Source: Candidatus Geothrix odensensis
GTDB taxonomy: Bacteria; Acidobacteriota; Holophagae; Holophagales; Holophagaceae
Length of the DNA: 64,000 bases
Reading direction: 5' to 3'
Assembly (NCBI GenBank): GCA_016714685.1
Contig: JADKCH010000010.1
Location: forward strand, 46,006 to 110,005
The notes under the pieces were generated by a model. It was given only the letters and a program-made list of their open reading frames with translations, had not been told where the DNA came from and ran no database searches. How positions within the stretch are numbered: position 1 is the first letter of the stretch; each line of letters begins with the position of its first letter. Below, piece by piece: positions 40,543 through 49,472 of this stretch. Position numbers and translations under genes: made by a program.

Positions 40543-41237
40543 GGCAGGAAGAGCGTCCGCTGGCAGGATTCGCAGGTGACGATGGTCTTGCCCTCTTTCA
40601 GCTGGAAGAGCATCGGGCCGCGGAGTTTCACGTTGCAGCCCGAGCAGGCGCCGTTCTCGACGATCACCACCGCGCGACCCTGGCGGGCGCCGGCGAGCCG
40701 GTGGAAGCGGGCCACCTCAGTCGTGGTCAGCTTGGCCTCCAGCTTGGCCTTCTTGGCGAGGAGCTGCTTCCGGCCTTCCACCTGGTTGGCGTGTTCTTCC
40801 AGGAAGACCGCATGCAACTCGTCGAACTGGGCCTGGGCGGCCGCGCGTTCGGTCTCCAGGGTGGCGAGGGCCTGCTCCAGGGTCTGCACGGTGATCTCGA
40901 GGGCCTTGAGAGGCTTGGAGACGGCCGCCTTGAGGCGTTCCTTCTCGTCCAGCTCGCGGATGGCGGCGGTGTACTGCAGCTTCTGGCTGGTGGTCTTCAC
41001 GGCCGCGCGGGCCCGGTCCTCGTCCTTCTGGGCCTGGATGAACTCCTTCGACTTGACCGCGATCTGGGCCTTGGCGGTGTCGAGGGCCTTGGCCTTTTCG
41101 GCGATCTGCTTCTCGGTCGACTTGACCCTGGCATCCAGGGCGGCCAAGTCCGGGGGAAGGGCCGACAGCTCCCGCTGGATGGTGGCCAGGTAGTCCAGGG
41201 TGGCTTGCAGGTCGCGCAGGGTGGTGAGTTGTTCCAT
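40539..41237 (-). CDS. Coiled-coil protein with C4 zinc ribbon (DUF164 family)
   Basis: 232 residues. A long antiparallel coiled coil (about residues 3-185) precedes a zinc ribbon whose ligands are Cys198, Cys201, Cys222 and Cys225 (NGACSGCNVKL and VTCESCQR). Members are common in Acidobacteria, delta-proteobacteria and chlamydiae and are thought to bind nucleic acids or partner proteins; function is not settled. It is the upstream gene of a coupled pair with the YggS-type gene and is divergent from groES. Confidence 0.85.
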   Translation of the reverse strand: MEQLTTLRDLQATLDYLATIQRELSALPPDLAALDARVKSTEKQIAEKAKALDTAKAQIAVKSKEFIQAQKDEDRARAAVKTTSQKLQYTAAIRELDEKERLKAAVSKPLKALEITVQTLEQALATLETERAAAQAQFDELHAVFLEEHANQVEGRKQLLAKKAKLEAKLTTTEVARFHRLAGARQGRAVVIVENGACSGCNVKLRGPMLFQLKEGKTIVTCESCQRTLFLP

Positions 41238-41350
41238 GGATTGAGGCTACACCTCTATGAGATCTCCGCATGGGCTTTCAGTTGGCAATACCATCCGAAG
41301 AAAATCTTCGTATAAATATTTAGATTTTGCCTCGGAACGAGCAATTGGGC
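41238..41350. other. AT-rich island in the divergent groES upstream region
   Basis: Around 41295-41330 the sequence becomes strikingly A/T-rich (CGAAGA-aaa-TCTTCG hairpin followed by TATAAATATTTAG), unlike its surroundings. It probably contains the promoter for the minus-strand zinc-ribbon gene and may also act as an UP-like region for groES. Confidence 0.4.
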
Positions 41351-41379
41351 TTGACTCACCCTGGCCCGGATGGGACACT
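41351..41379 (+). promoter_or_regulatory. Sigma-70-type promoter of groESL
   Basis: TTGACT (41351-41356) and GACACT (41374-41379) with a 17-bp spacer. The -10 element abuts the CIRCE operator, so a repressor bound there would block RNA polymerase. Confidence 0.6.
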
Positions 41380-41405
41380 TGGCACTCGCTGTTGGTGAGT
41401 GCTAA
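41379..41405 (+). promoter_or_regulatory. CIRCE operator for HrcA
   Basis: TTGGCACTC, 9-bp spacer GCTGTTGGT, GAGTGCTAA. It matches the CIRCE consensus TTAGCACTC-N9-GAGTGCTAA with one substitution and lies 44 bp before the groES start. It implies HrcA repression relieved by heat or unfolded protein. Confidence 0.95.
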
Positions 41406-41449
41406 CAGCTCTGTCCGTTTCCTCAATCAATCCTTCTCAAGGAGGTCCC

Positions 41450-41737
41450 ATGGCCATCCAGCCCCTGTCCGATCGCGTCGTGCTGAAGCGCGTCGACGCC
41501 GCCGAAACCGTCAAGGGCGGCATCATCATCCCCGACACCGCCAAGGAGAAGCCCATGGAGGCTGAAGTGGTGGCGGTTGGCGAAGGCAAGATCAACGAGA
41601 ACGGCACCCGCAATCCCATGTCCGTGAAGGCCGGCCAGAAGGTTCTGATCGGCAAGTACAGCGGCACGGAAGTGAAGATCGACGGCATCGACCACGTCAT
41701 CGTGCGCGAAGACGAAATCCTCGCGATCGTCGGCTAA
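41450..41737 (+). CDS. groS: Co-chaperonin GroES
   Basis: 95-residue Cpn10. The start MAIQPLSDRVVLKR at 41450 has AAGGAGG 4 nt upstream; an in-frame extension back to 41399 overlaps the operator and was rejected. GGIIIPDTAKEKPMEAEVVAVGEG contains the mobile loop, and VLIGKYSGTEVKIDG and VREDEILAIV complete the fold. First gene of the groESL operon under CIRCE control. Confidence 0.97.
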   Translation: MAIQPLSDRVVLKRVDAAETVKGGIIIPDTAKEKPMEAEVVAVGEGKINENGTRNPMSVKAGQKVLIGKYSGTEVKIDGIDHVIVREDEILAIVG

Positions 41738-41764
41738 GACAACCAAGAGACCAAGGAGACACAC

Positions 41765-43393
<1,629 letters not shown>

Positions 43394-43417
43394 CCAGTCG
43401 CGCTTGCGGCTCGAAAG

Positions 43418-43445
43418 AAAGGCCCCGCGCGAGCGGGGCCTTTTT
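43418..43445 (+). terminator. Rho-independent terminator of groESL
   Basis: GGCCCCGC-gcga-GCGGGGCC (43421-43440) followed by TTTTT, with AAA on the 5' side. Confidence 0.95.
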
Positions 43446-43730
43446 CAATTCACCCATGCCAAAGGCCATTCCGACCCCGCGTTGTCGGGGTGTCAACGCC
43501 CTGGGCCTGGAGTACCTCCATTTTTCGAGCTGGGAAGATCGGAGCGTAAGCAGAGGATCACCGTCTCACTGCGGATGAGGAAGTCGGTTGAAATCGAAAT
43601 CAGTGGAACTCAAATGCTCCGAGCCGCGTGTATCCGAGTAGACAAGAGGACCTTCGAGGCGGCTAATCGGGGGAATTGAAAACACCCGCGAGTCCTGTAT
43701 TCGTCAGGCCGCTCCAGCGCGATTCTTACT
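43446..43730. other. Intergenic stretch without visible gene
   Basis: About 285 bp after the groEL terminator with lower GC than the coding sequence. A short hairpin CCCCG-cgttgt-CGGGG lies near 43483. No open frame has a ribosome site, and nothing else stands out. Confidence 0.4.
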
Positions 43731-43748
43731 AATGACAACGATGTCATT
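43731..43748 (+). promoter_or_regulatory. Palindromic operator upstream of the Fe-S/NrfD/kinase operon
   Basis: AATGACA-acga-TGTCATT, perfect 7-bp arms with the 4-bp spacing of Crp/Fnr-family sites. If the promoter at 43768 is used, its centre falls about 63 bp before the start of transcription, a class I activator distance. Confidence 0.55.
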
Positions 43749-43767
43749 TTTAATTACTACCAAGGGG

Positions 43768-43796
43768 TTGACTATAGAAAAACCAGGGCGCATGCT
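43768..43796 (+). promoter_or_regulatory. Probable promoter of the redox-signalling operon
   Basis: TTGACT (43768-43773), 17-bp spacer, then CATGCT (43791-43796). The -35 is good and the -10 poor, which fits a promoter that needs an activator at the palindrome upstream. Confidence 0.45.
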
Positions 43797-43852
43797 TCCA
43801 GCCGAACCCCCGGGAATCCCTTCCGGGGTCGATTGACAAGGCAGGAGCACCC

Positions 43853-44605
43853 ATGGGCATGGGCCTTCTCATTGACGCCACGCGCTGCATCGGCTGCGGC
43901 GCATGCAGTTCCGCATGCAAAGAGCAGAACAAGCTCCCAGAGAAGGTGGAGGACGTATTGACGGCCTACACCTGGACCACGATCCAGGAACGCGAAGGCC
44001 TGAACGTCCGCCGCCTCTGCATGCACTGCGAAGTTCCCACCTGCGCTTCCGTGTGCCCGGTCGCGGCGCTGAAGAAGACGCCGGAAGGCCCGGTGGTGTA
44101 CGACAGCGAGCGCTGCATGGGCTGCCGCTATTGCATGATGGCGTGCCCCTATGAGATTCCGAAGTACCAGTGGGACCGCCCCGTTCCCGTCATTGGCAAG
44201 TGCATCATGTGTACGAGCCGGGTCAAGGATGGACGACCCACAGCCTGCGCCGAGGTGTGCCCGGCGGAGGCCACCACCTTCGGCAAGAAGGAGGACCTGA
44301 TCTGGGAGGCCCGGACTCGCATCCGATCGAAGCCTGGCGCCTACGTGGATCACATCTACGGCCTAGCGGAAACCGGCGGAACCTCCGTGCTGATGATCTC
44401 CAATGTCCCCTTCGAGAAGCTGGGCATGAAGACCAACCTGCCCTCGGATCCACCGGCCCAGCGCACCTGGCAGGTGCTGTCGAATATTCCGAATTTCGTG
44501 GGCGTCTGGGGTGCATTCCTCTTCGGGATCCACTGGATCACGGCCCGCCGCGAGGATGTGGCCAAGGCCGAGCACCATACCAATGGACGGGGAGACCGGT
44601 CATGA
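43853..44605 (+). CDS. Four-cluster ferredoxin-like subunit with C-terminal membrane anchor
   Basis: 250-residue electron-transfer subunit of the DmsB/NrfC/HybA type. Sixteen cysteines form four [4Fe-4S] sites: C12-C15-C18-C22, C56-C59-C64-C68, C88-C91-C94-C98 and C117-C120-C132-C136. A hydrophobic segment near 211-229 (NIPNFVGVWGAFLFGIHWI) can anchor it, as in HybA. AGGAG precedes the ATG, and no Tat or Sec signal is present, unlike HybA and NrfC, so it probably stays on the cytoplasmic side. First gene of a four-gene operon; it overlaps the NrfD-type gene by 4 bp. No catalytic oxidoreductase subunit is nearby. Confidence 0.9.
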   Translation: MGMGLLIDATRCIGCGACSSACKEQNKLPEKVEDVLTAYTWTTIQEREGLNVRRLCMHCEVPTCASVCPVAALKKTPEGPVVYDSERCMGCRYCMMACPYEIPKYQWDRPVPVIGKCIMCTSRVKDGRPTACAEVCPAEATTFGKKEDLIWEARTRIRSKPGAYVDHIYGLAETGGTSVLMISNVPFEKLGMKTNLPSDPPAQRTWQVLSNIPNFVGVWGAFLFGIHWITARREDVAKAEHHTNGRGDRS

Positions 44606-45768
44606 ACAGCACTGCCACACTCGCTTCCCGCCGCTTCCGGCCCGGCTTCTGGACAGCCGTCTTTGTCGTGACCTTCCTTGCCTTCGCCGTGGTCACGGTG
44701 CTCCGTTTCACCAAGGGGCTCGGGGCCGTGACCAACCTGAGCGACCAGTTCCCCTGGGGGCTTTGGATCGGTTTCGACCTGCTCTGCGGTGTGGGACTGG
44801 CCGCGGGGGCCTTCACCCTCACCGCCGTCGTCCACCTGTTCAATCTCAAGCGTTTTGAACCCATCGTCCGTCCCACCCTGCTCACGGGCTTCCTGGGCTA
44901 CGGGTTTGTGATCGTCGCCCTCCTGCTGGATCTGGGGCAGCCCTGGCGCATTTGGCACGCCATGGTCTATTGGAACCCCCACTCCGTCATGTTCGAAGTG
45001 GCCTGGTGCGTGATGCTCTACACCACGGTGCTGGCGCTGGAATTCTCGCCCATCGTCTTCGAGCGCTTCGGCTTCCATGCTCCCGCGCGGCTCATTCACA
45101 GATTCATCACTCCGCTGGTGGTGCTTGGTGTGATCCTGTCGACCCTGCACCAGTCATCTCTGGGCACGGTCTATCTGATCGTTCCGAGCAAGCTGCACCC
45201 CCTCTGGTACTCCCCACTGATGCCGCTGCATTTCTACATTTCGGCCATCGGCGCGGGCATCGGCATGGTGGTCCTGGAATCCTATCTCAGCAAGCGCGCC
45301 TTCGGCCGGCACCTGGAAATGGACCTGCTGGAGCCTCTGGCCCGTGGCATGGTGGTGGCCCTGGGCATCTATGGGCTCATGCGGATCCAGGCCATCTACC
45401 GGAACCACGCCTTCGGCAGCATCCTCGAGTTCGGCTATGAAGGCCGGATGTTCCTCCTGGAGTTCGTCATGGGGGTGATCCTCCCGGTGGTGCTGATGTC
45501 CTTCCGTCGGCTGCGCAACAACCCCGACTGGCTTGTCGGTGGGGCCTTCCTGGCGGTGATGGGTTTCGTGATGAACCGCCTGAACGTCAGCATCACAGGC
45601 ATGGAAGCCGCCTCGGGGGTCCGCTACATCCCCTCCGCCATGGAGATCATCATCTCCGTGGGCCTGGTGGCGACGGGCATGGCCATCTTCGCGTTCGCAG
45701 CCCGCAATCTGTCCATTTTCCCCGAAGGCCCCGTCACGGATTCCCGGGTGCCGGAAGAGGGAGCCTGA
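44602..45768 (+). CDS. NrfD/HybB-type quinone-reactive membrane subunit
   Basis: 388-residue polytopic protein with about ten hydrophobic segments, of the HybB/NrfD family that exchanges electrons between Fe-S partners and the quinone pool. Landmarks include TNLSDQFPWGLWIGFDLLCGVGLAAGAF, LLTGFLGYGFVIVALLLDLGQPWRIWH, STLHQSSLGTVYLIVPSKLHPLWYSP and GFVMNRLNVSITGMEA. All match HybB-type cytochrome-subunit proteins, which in fact carry no heme. GGAG precedes an ATG that overlaps the stop of the Fe-S gene. Confidence 0.92.
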   Translation: MNSTATLASRRFRPGFWTAVFVVTFLAFAVVTVLRFTKGLGAVTNLSDQFPWGLWIGFDLLCGVGLAAGAFTLTAVVHLFNLKRFEPIVRPTLLTGFLGYGFVIVALLLDLGQPWRIWHAMVYWNPHSVMFEVAWCVMLYTTVLALEFSPIVFERFGFHAPARLIHRFITPLVVLGVILSTLHQSSLGTVYLIVPSKLHPLWYSPLMPLHFYISAIGAGIGMVVLESYLSKRAFGRHLEMDLLEPLARGMVVALGIYGLMRIQAIYRNHAFGSILEFGYEGRMFLLEFVMGVILPVVLMSFRRLRNNPDWLVGGAFLAVMGFVMNRLNVSITGMEAASGVRYIPSAMEIIISVGLVATGMAIFAFAARNLSIFPEGPVTDSRVPEEGA

Positions 45769-45771
45769 GCC

Positions 45772-47298
45772 ATGCGCACCCGCATCGGCACCCGTCTGAT
45801 CCTCGGCGCCGGCCTCGCGACGGCGCTGGTGATCGCGGGCATGTCCGTGACCATCCTGCGGTCGCATACGGCCCAGCTGCTGGCTGAGCGGACCCGCAGC
45901 GCCGACCAGCTCAGTGAGACGATCAAGAGCGCCACCCACTACGACATGCTGGAGAACCGCCGGGAGAATCTGCACCGCCAGATCCGGGGCGTGGGCGGCC
46001 TGCAGAACGAGGGCATCCGCAAGGTTCGCGTCTTCAACAAGGAAGGGCGGATCATGTTTTCCTCGTCCAGCGAGGAGATCGGCACCAGCCTCGACCCGAA
46101 GGGCGAGGCCTGTTATGCCTGCCATGCGGAGGGCCGTCCCCTCGAGCGGCTGGACATCCAGGCCCGGGCCCGCACCTTCCGCGCCGCGGATGGAACCCGC
46201 GTCCTGGGCGTCATCAACCCCATTCCCAACGAGCCCTCCTGTTCGACGGCGGCCTGCCATGCCCACAGCGCCAAGCAGAGCCTCCTTGGCGTGCTGGATG
46301 TGAACGTCTCCCTGGCAGAGGTGGATAAGGAGATCGCCCACAGCCGGCTGGTGATCACGGCCTCCGCCGCACTGGCCATCCTGGCCGGCAGCCTCATGCT
46401 CTGGTGGCTCAACCGGCGACTGGTGGTGCGGCCGGTGGCGGCCCTGGTCGAAGGCACCCGCCGCGTCATGGAGGGTGACCTGGGCGTGACCATTCCCGTC
46501 AGCGGGCGGCACGAGCTGGGGGTCCTCGCCAAGGCCTTCAACGAGATGACCCAGACCCTCGCGGACACGCAGCGGCAGCTGACCCAGGCCGACAAGCTGG
46601 CCTCCGTCGGCCGTCTGGCCGCTGGCGTCGCCCACGAGATCAACAACCCGCTGACCGGCGTGCTGAGCTACGCCTCCCTGCTGCGCAAGCGCATGGAGCA
46701 TGACGTGCCGGCCTGCGAGGACCTGGACGTGATCGTCCGGGAGACCGTCCGCTGCCGCGGCATCATCCGTGAGCTGCTGGACTTCGCCCGGCCCGCGGCC
46801 CCGGCCCGCAAGCCCATGGACCTCAACGAGGTGGTGCGGCGATCCGTGTCGGTGGTGATGACCCAGCTGAGCCTGAACCAGGTGAACCTGTCCCTGGATC
46901 TCGCCGCGGATCTGCCTCAGGTCCAGGCGGATCCGAACCAGATCCAGCAGGTGGTCGTGAACCTGCTGCTGAACGCGGCGGATGCCATCGGCGCCGATGG
47001 CGGCCAGATCCGCGCGATCACCCGTTCCGCGACCCCCGGCGCCATCGAATTCCTGCTGGAGGACAGCGGCCGGGGGATTTCCGCCGAGGACTTGCCCCGG
47101 ATCTTCGAACCCTTCTTCACCACCAAGGGCAACCACGGCACGGGCCTGGGGCTGGCAGTCAGCTGGGGCATCGTGGAGGCCCACGGTGGCTCGCTGGAGG
47201 TCCAGAGCCAGCCGGGGCAGGGCACCTGCTTCACCCTTCGCCTGCCGACGGCCATCGGGGCCGATGGCGGAACACCGAACATTCCCACCCTAACCTAG
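45772..47298 (+). CDS. Sensor histidine kinase with periplasmic c-type heme motifs
   Basis: 508 residues. Membrane span 1 (about 9-30), a periplasmic sensor domain (31-190), span 2 (about 193-213), HAMP, a dimerisation domain with the phospho-acceptor His288 (GVAHEINNPLTG), and an ATPase domain (NLLLNAADAIG, DSGRGI, GTGLGLAVSWGI). The sensor has CYACH at 114-118, a classical heme-c site, and CSTAACH at 157-163, a CX4CH site. Both are within the right distance for one or two hemes, so redox state, oxygen or NO are candidate signals. GAGGGAG is the ribosome site, and the gene begins 3 nt after the NrfD-type gene. Confidence 0.9.
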   Translation: MRTRIGTRLILGAGLATALVIAGMSVTILRSHTAQLLAERTRSADQLSETIKSATHYDMLENRRENLHRQIRGVGGLQNEGIRKVRVFNKEGRIMFSSSSEEIGTSLDPKGEACYACHAEGRPLERLDIQARARTFRAADGTRVLGVINPIPNEPSCSTAACHAHSAKQSLLGVLDVNVSLAEVDKEIAHSRLVITASAALAILAGSLMLWWLNRRLVVRPVAALVEGTRRVMEGDLGVTIPVSGRHELGVLAKAFNEMTQTLADTQRQLTQADKLASVGRLAAGVAHEINNPLTGVLSYASLLRKRMEHDVPACEDLDVIVRETVRCRGIIRELLDFARPAAPARKPMDLNEVVRRSVSVVMTQLSLNQVNLSLDLAADLPQVQADPNQIQQVVVNLLLNAADAIGADGGQIRAITRSATPGAIEFLLEDSGRGISAEDLPRIFEPFFTTKGNHGTGLGLAVSWGIVEAHGGSLEVQSQPGQGTCFTLRLPTAIGADGGTPNIPTLT

Positions 47299-47307
47299 GA
47301 GGTCGCC

Positions 47308-48429
47308 ATGACCGCTGTCTTGATCCTTTTCATGTTCGTGGCCTTCGTGGGCATCGATTTCCTGGTGCGCACCTCGCTCCGGCGAATGCGGGAGAACCGG
47401 GAACGGCAGGCACGCGAAGCCGTCCTCAACACCGCCATCCGCCTGGACTTCACCCACGAGGCCAAGAGCCTCAAGCGGGTCGCCGTCCCCAATCCCAAGG
47501 CCCGCATCCTGGCCGTGGACGACGAGTCCGTGGTGCTGGATTCCTTCCGCCGCATCCTCGTCCTCGAGGGCTTCAGCGTGGACACGGTCGAGCATGGTCC
47601 CGAGGCTCTGGGCCTGGTGCAGCGCAACGACTATGACTTCGTTTTCACTGACCTCAAGATGCCGGACATGGACGGCGTGGAGGTGGTGAAGGCGGTGAAG
47701 CACCTTCGCCCCGACGTGGATGTGGTCGTCATCACTGGGTACGGCAGCATCGAAACCGCGGTCCAGACGCTGCAGCACGGCGCCTGCGAGTACGTGCAGA
47801 AGCCCTTCACGGCGGACGAGCTCGGCGACTTCGCGAAGAAGCTCCTGATCAAGCGTGAGGCCAGGCTCGAGGCGGCCCGCCGCCCGAACGTCCGAATGGT
47901 CTCACCCGAGATGGCCGAAGTGGTGCCCGCCACCGAATTCTGCGTGCCTGGCGGCGCCTTCCTGTCCCCGGGCCACGCCTGGGTGCGCATCGAGCCGGAA
48001 GGACAGGTCCGCATCGGCATCGACGACTTCGTGCGGAAGGCCCTGGGCACGGTCAAGGAGATCGAGCTGCCCGAGCGAGGCAAGACCGTGAAGGCGGGCG
48101 AGACCCTCTTCACCCTGAAGGGGGCGACCGGCACGGTCCACGTGGCCGCGCCGCTGTCGGGCCGCATCGAGCATGACAACGCCGGCCTCAAGTCCGATCC
48201 CGGCGAGCTCATCCGCAGCCCCTACGACCGTGGCTGGGTCTGCCTGCTGACCCCCAGCGATCTCGCCACGGAGCTGTCCGCCCTCAAGATCGGCAAGCCC
48301 GTCATCGACTGGTACCAGGAGGAGATCACCCGCCTCCGCACGGCGAACGGCCCCCAGGGCGCCGGCCCCCTGGACTGGACGGCCTTCGAGCAGCAGTTCC
48401 TTGGCGCGGATGTCCACGCCAAGGCGTAG
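47308..48429 (+). CDS. Membrane-anchored response regulator fused to a GcvH-like domain
   Basis: 373 residues: an N-terminal membrane segment (about 1-20, MTAVLILFMFVAFVGIDFLV), a receiver domain (65-185) with Asp71/Asp72, phospho-acceptor Asp115 (FTDLKMPD), Thr143 and Lys165, and a C-terminal glycine-cleavage-H-like domain from about 205 (GHAWVRIEPEGQVRIGIDDF, LGTVKEIELPERGKTVKAGE, AAPLSGRIEHDNAGL, SPYDRGWVCLL). In GcvH the lipoyl-lysine lies 18 residues after the LPE glutamate; here that position is Thr274, so lipoylation at the usual site is impossible. No DNA-binding domain is present. It follows the kinase by 9 nt with AGGAGG and is its obvious partner. Confidence 0.9.
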   Translation: MTAVLILFMFVAFVGIDFLVRTSLRRMRENRERQAREAVLNTAIRLDFTHEAKSLKRVAVPNPKARILAVDDESVVLDSFRRILVLEGFSVDTVEHGPEALGLVQRNDYDFVFTDLKMPDMDGVEVVKAVKHLRPDVDVVVITGYGSIETAVQTLQHGACEYVQKPFTADELGDFAKKLLIKREARLEAARRPNVRMVSPEMAEVVPATEFCVPGGAFLSPGHAWVRIEPEGQVRIGIDDFVRKALGTVKEIELPERGKTVKAGETLFTLKGATGTVHVAAPLSGRIEHDNAGLKSDPGELIRSPYDRGWVCLLTPSDLATELSALKIGKPVIDWYQEEITRLRTANGPQGAGPLDWTAFEQQFLGADVHAKA

Positions 48430-48435
48430 GCCTAT

Positions 48436-49344
48436 CTAGTTTCCTGCTACGGGGGCCTTCGGGCCCCCGTAGCTGTCTCCGGCGTGGTAGCTGGAGCGCA
48501 CCAGGGGCGCGGATTCCACGCGCTGGAAGCCCATCTCCAGGCCCTTCCGCCGGTACAGCTCGAACTCGGCGGGTTCCACGAACCGGTGCAGGGGGAGGTG
48601 GTGTTCGGAGGGCGGGAGATACTGGCCGAGGGTGGCCACGTCCACGCGGCTTGCCCGCCAGTCCGCCATCAAGGCCAGCACCTGCTCGGGCGTCTCGCCC
48701 AGGCCCACCATGATGCCGCTCTTCACGCGCATGGCGGGCGCATGCTGGTCCCGCCATGCCGCCGTCCGCCGCAACAGCTCCAGGCTCTGCCCGTAGTCGG
48801 CGTCCGGCCGTACTCGCTTGTAGAGGTGGGGCACGGTCTCCACGTTGTGGTTGAGCACGTCCGGTCGGGCCTCCAGCACGGTGCGAAGGGCCACCTCACT
48901 GCCACGGAAATCCGGGATGAGCACCTCGATGCCGCTGTGGGGAGATAGGCTGCGGATCCACTGGATGGCCTGCGCGAAGTGGGCCGAACCCCCGTCCGGC
49001 AGATCATCCCGGTTCACCGAGGTGACCACGGCGAACCGCAGGCCGAGGCGTGCCACGGCCTCGGCCACCCGCTGAGGCTCCTGGGGATCCAGCTCGCCGG
49101 GGCGCCCCTTGCCCACGTTGCAGAACCCGCAGTGTCGCGTGCAGATGTCGCCCATGAGCATGAAGGTGGCGGTGCGGTGGATGCCCCAGCACTCATGGAG
49201 GTTCGGGCAGCGGGCCTCTTCGCAGACCGTCACCAGCCGCTGCTCCCGGATGAGCCCTTCGACCTCGGCCACCACCTCCGGCGCCGGCACGCGGATCTTC
49301 AACCATTCAGGTCGGGGGCCGGGGAGGACAGGGGGACGGGCCAT
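48436..49344 (-). CDS. lipA: Lipoyl synthase
   Basis: 302-residue radical-SAM enzyme that inserts two sulfurs into protein-bound octanoyl groups. The auxiliary cluster ligands are C41, C46 and C52 (CEEARCPNLHEC), the radical-SAM cluster ligands are C68, C72 and C75 (CTRHCGFC), and the C-terminal RSSYHA supplies the Ser ligand. The start at 49344 has GGGAGG upstream; a longer frame to 49527 was rejected. lipB is not adjacent. It converges on the GcvH-like regulator with 6 bp between stop codons. Its last codons contain the hairpin at 48446-48473. Confidence 0.96.
   Translation of the reverse strand: MARPPVLPGPRPEWLKIRVPAPEVVAEVEGLIREQRLVTVCEEARCPNLHECWGIHRTATFMLMGDICTRHCGFCNVGKGRPGELDPQEPQRVAEAVARLGLRFAVVTSVNRDDLPDGGSAHFAQAIQWIRSLSPHSGIEVLIPDFRGSEVALRTVLEARPDVLNHNVETVPHLYKRVRPDADYGQSLELLRRTAAWRDQHAPAMRVKSGIMVGLGETPEQVLALMADWRASRVDVATLGQYLPPSEHHLPLHRFVEPAEFELYRRKGLEMGFQRVESAPLVRSSYHAGDSYGGPKAPVAGN
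48446..48473 (+). terminator. 12-bp TTCG hairpin inside the end of lipA
   Basis: GCTACGGGGGCC-ttcg-GGCCCCCGTAGC (48446-48473), perfect. It lies 16 bp after the response-regulator stop and overlaps the last codons of lipA on the other strand (YGGPKAPVAGN). It is probably the terminator of the redox operon without a clear U-tract, encoded within a gene. Confidence 0.65.
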
Positions 49345-49472
49345 GGCCTCCCATTGTCTCCTGCCGTTGCACCATTGCGACCGAACAATTGATGGGCAAT
49401 GGGATGAATGAGCGCATTGAATAGCTTTTCCGGTGGCGGTGCCTGGACCTTGGGCCCGGCTAGAATGGACCC

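Noticed and set aside
44170..44601. Upstream extension of the NrfD-type protein
   Set aside because: It reads the Fe-S gene in the wrong frame; the proper ATG at 44602 overlaps that gene's stop and has GGAG.
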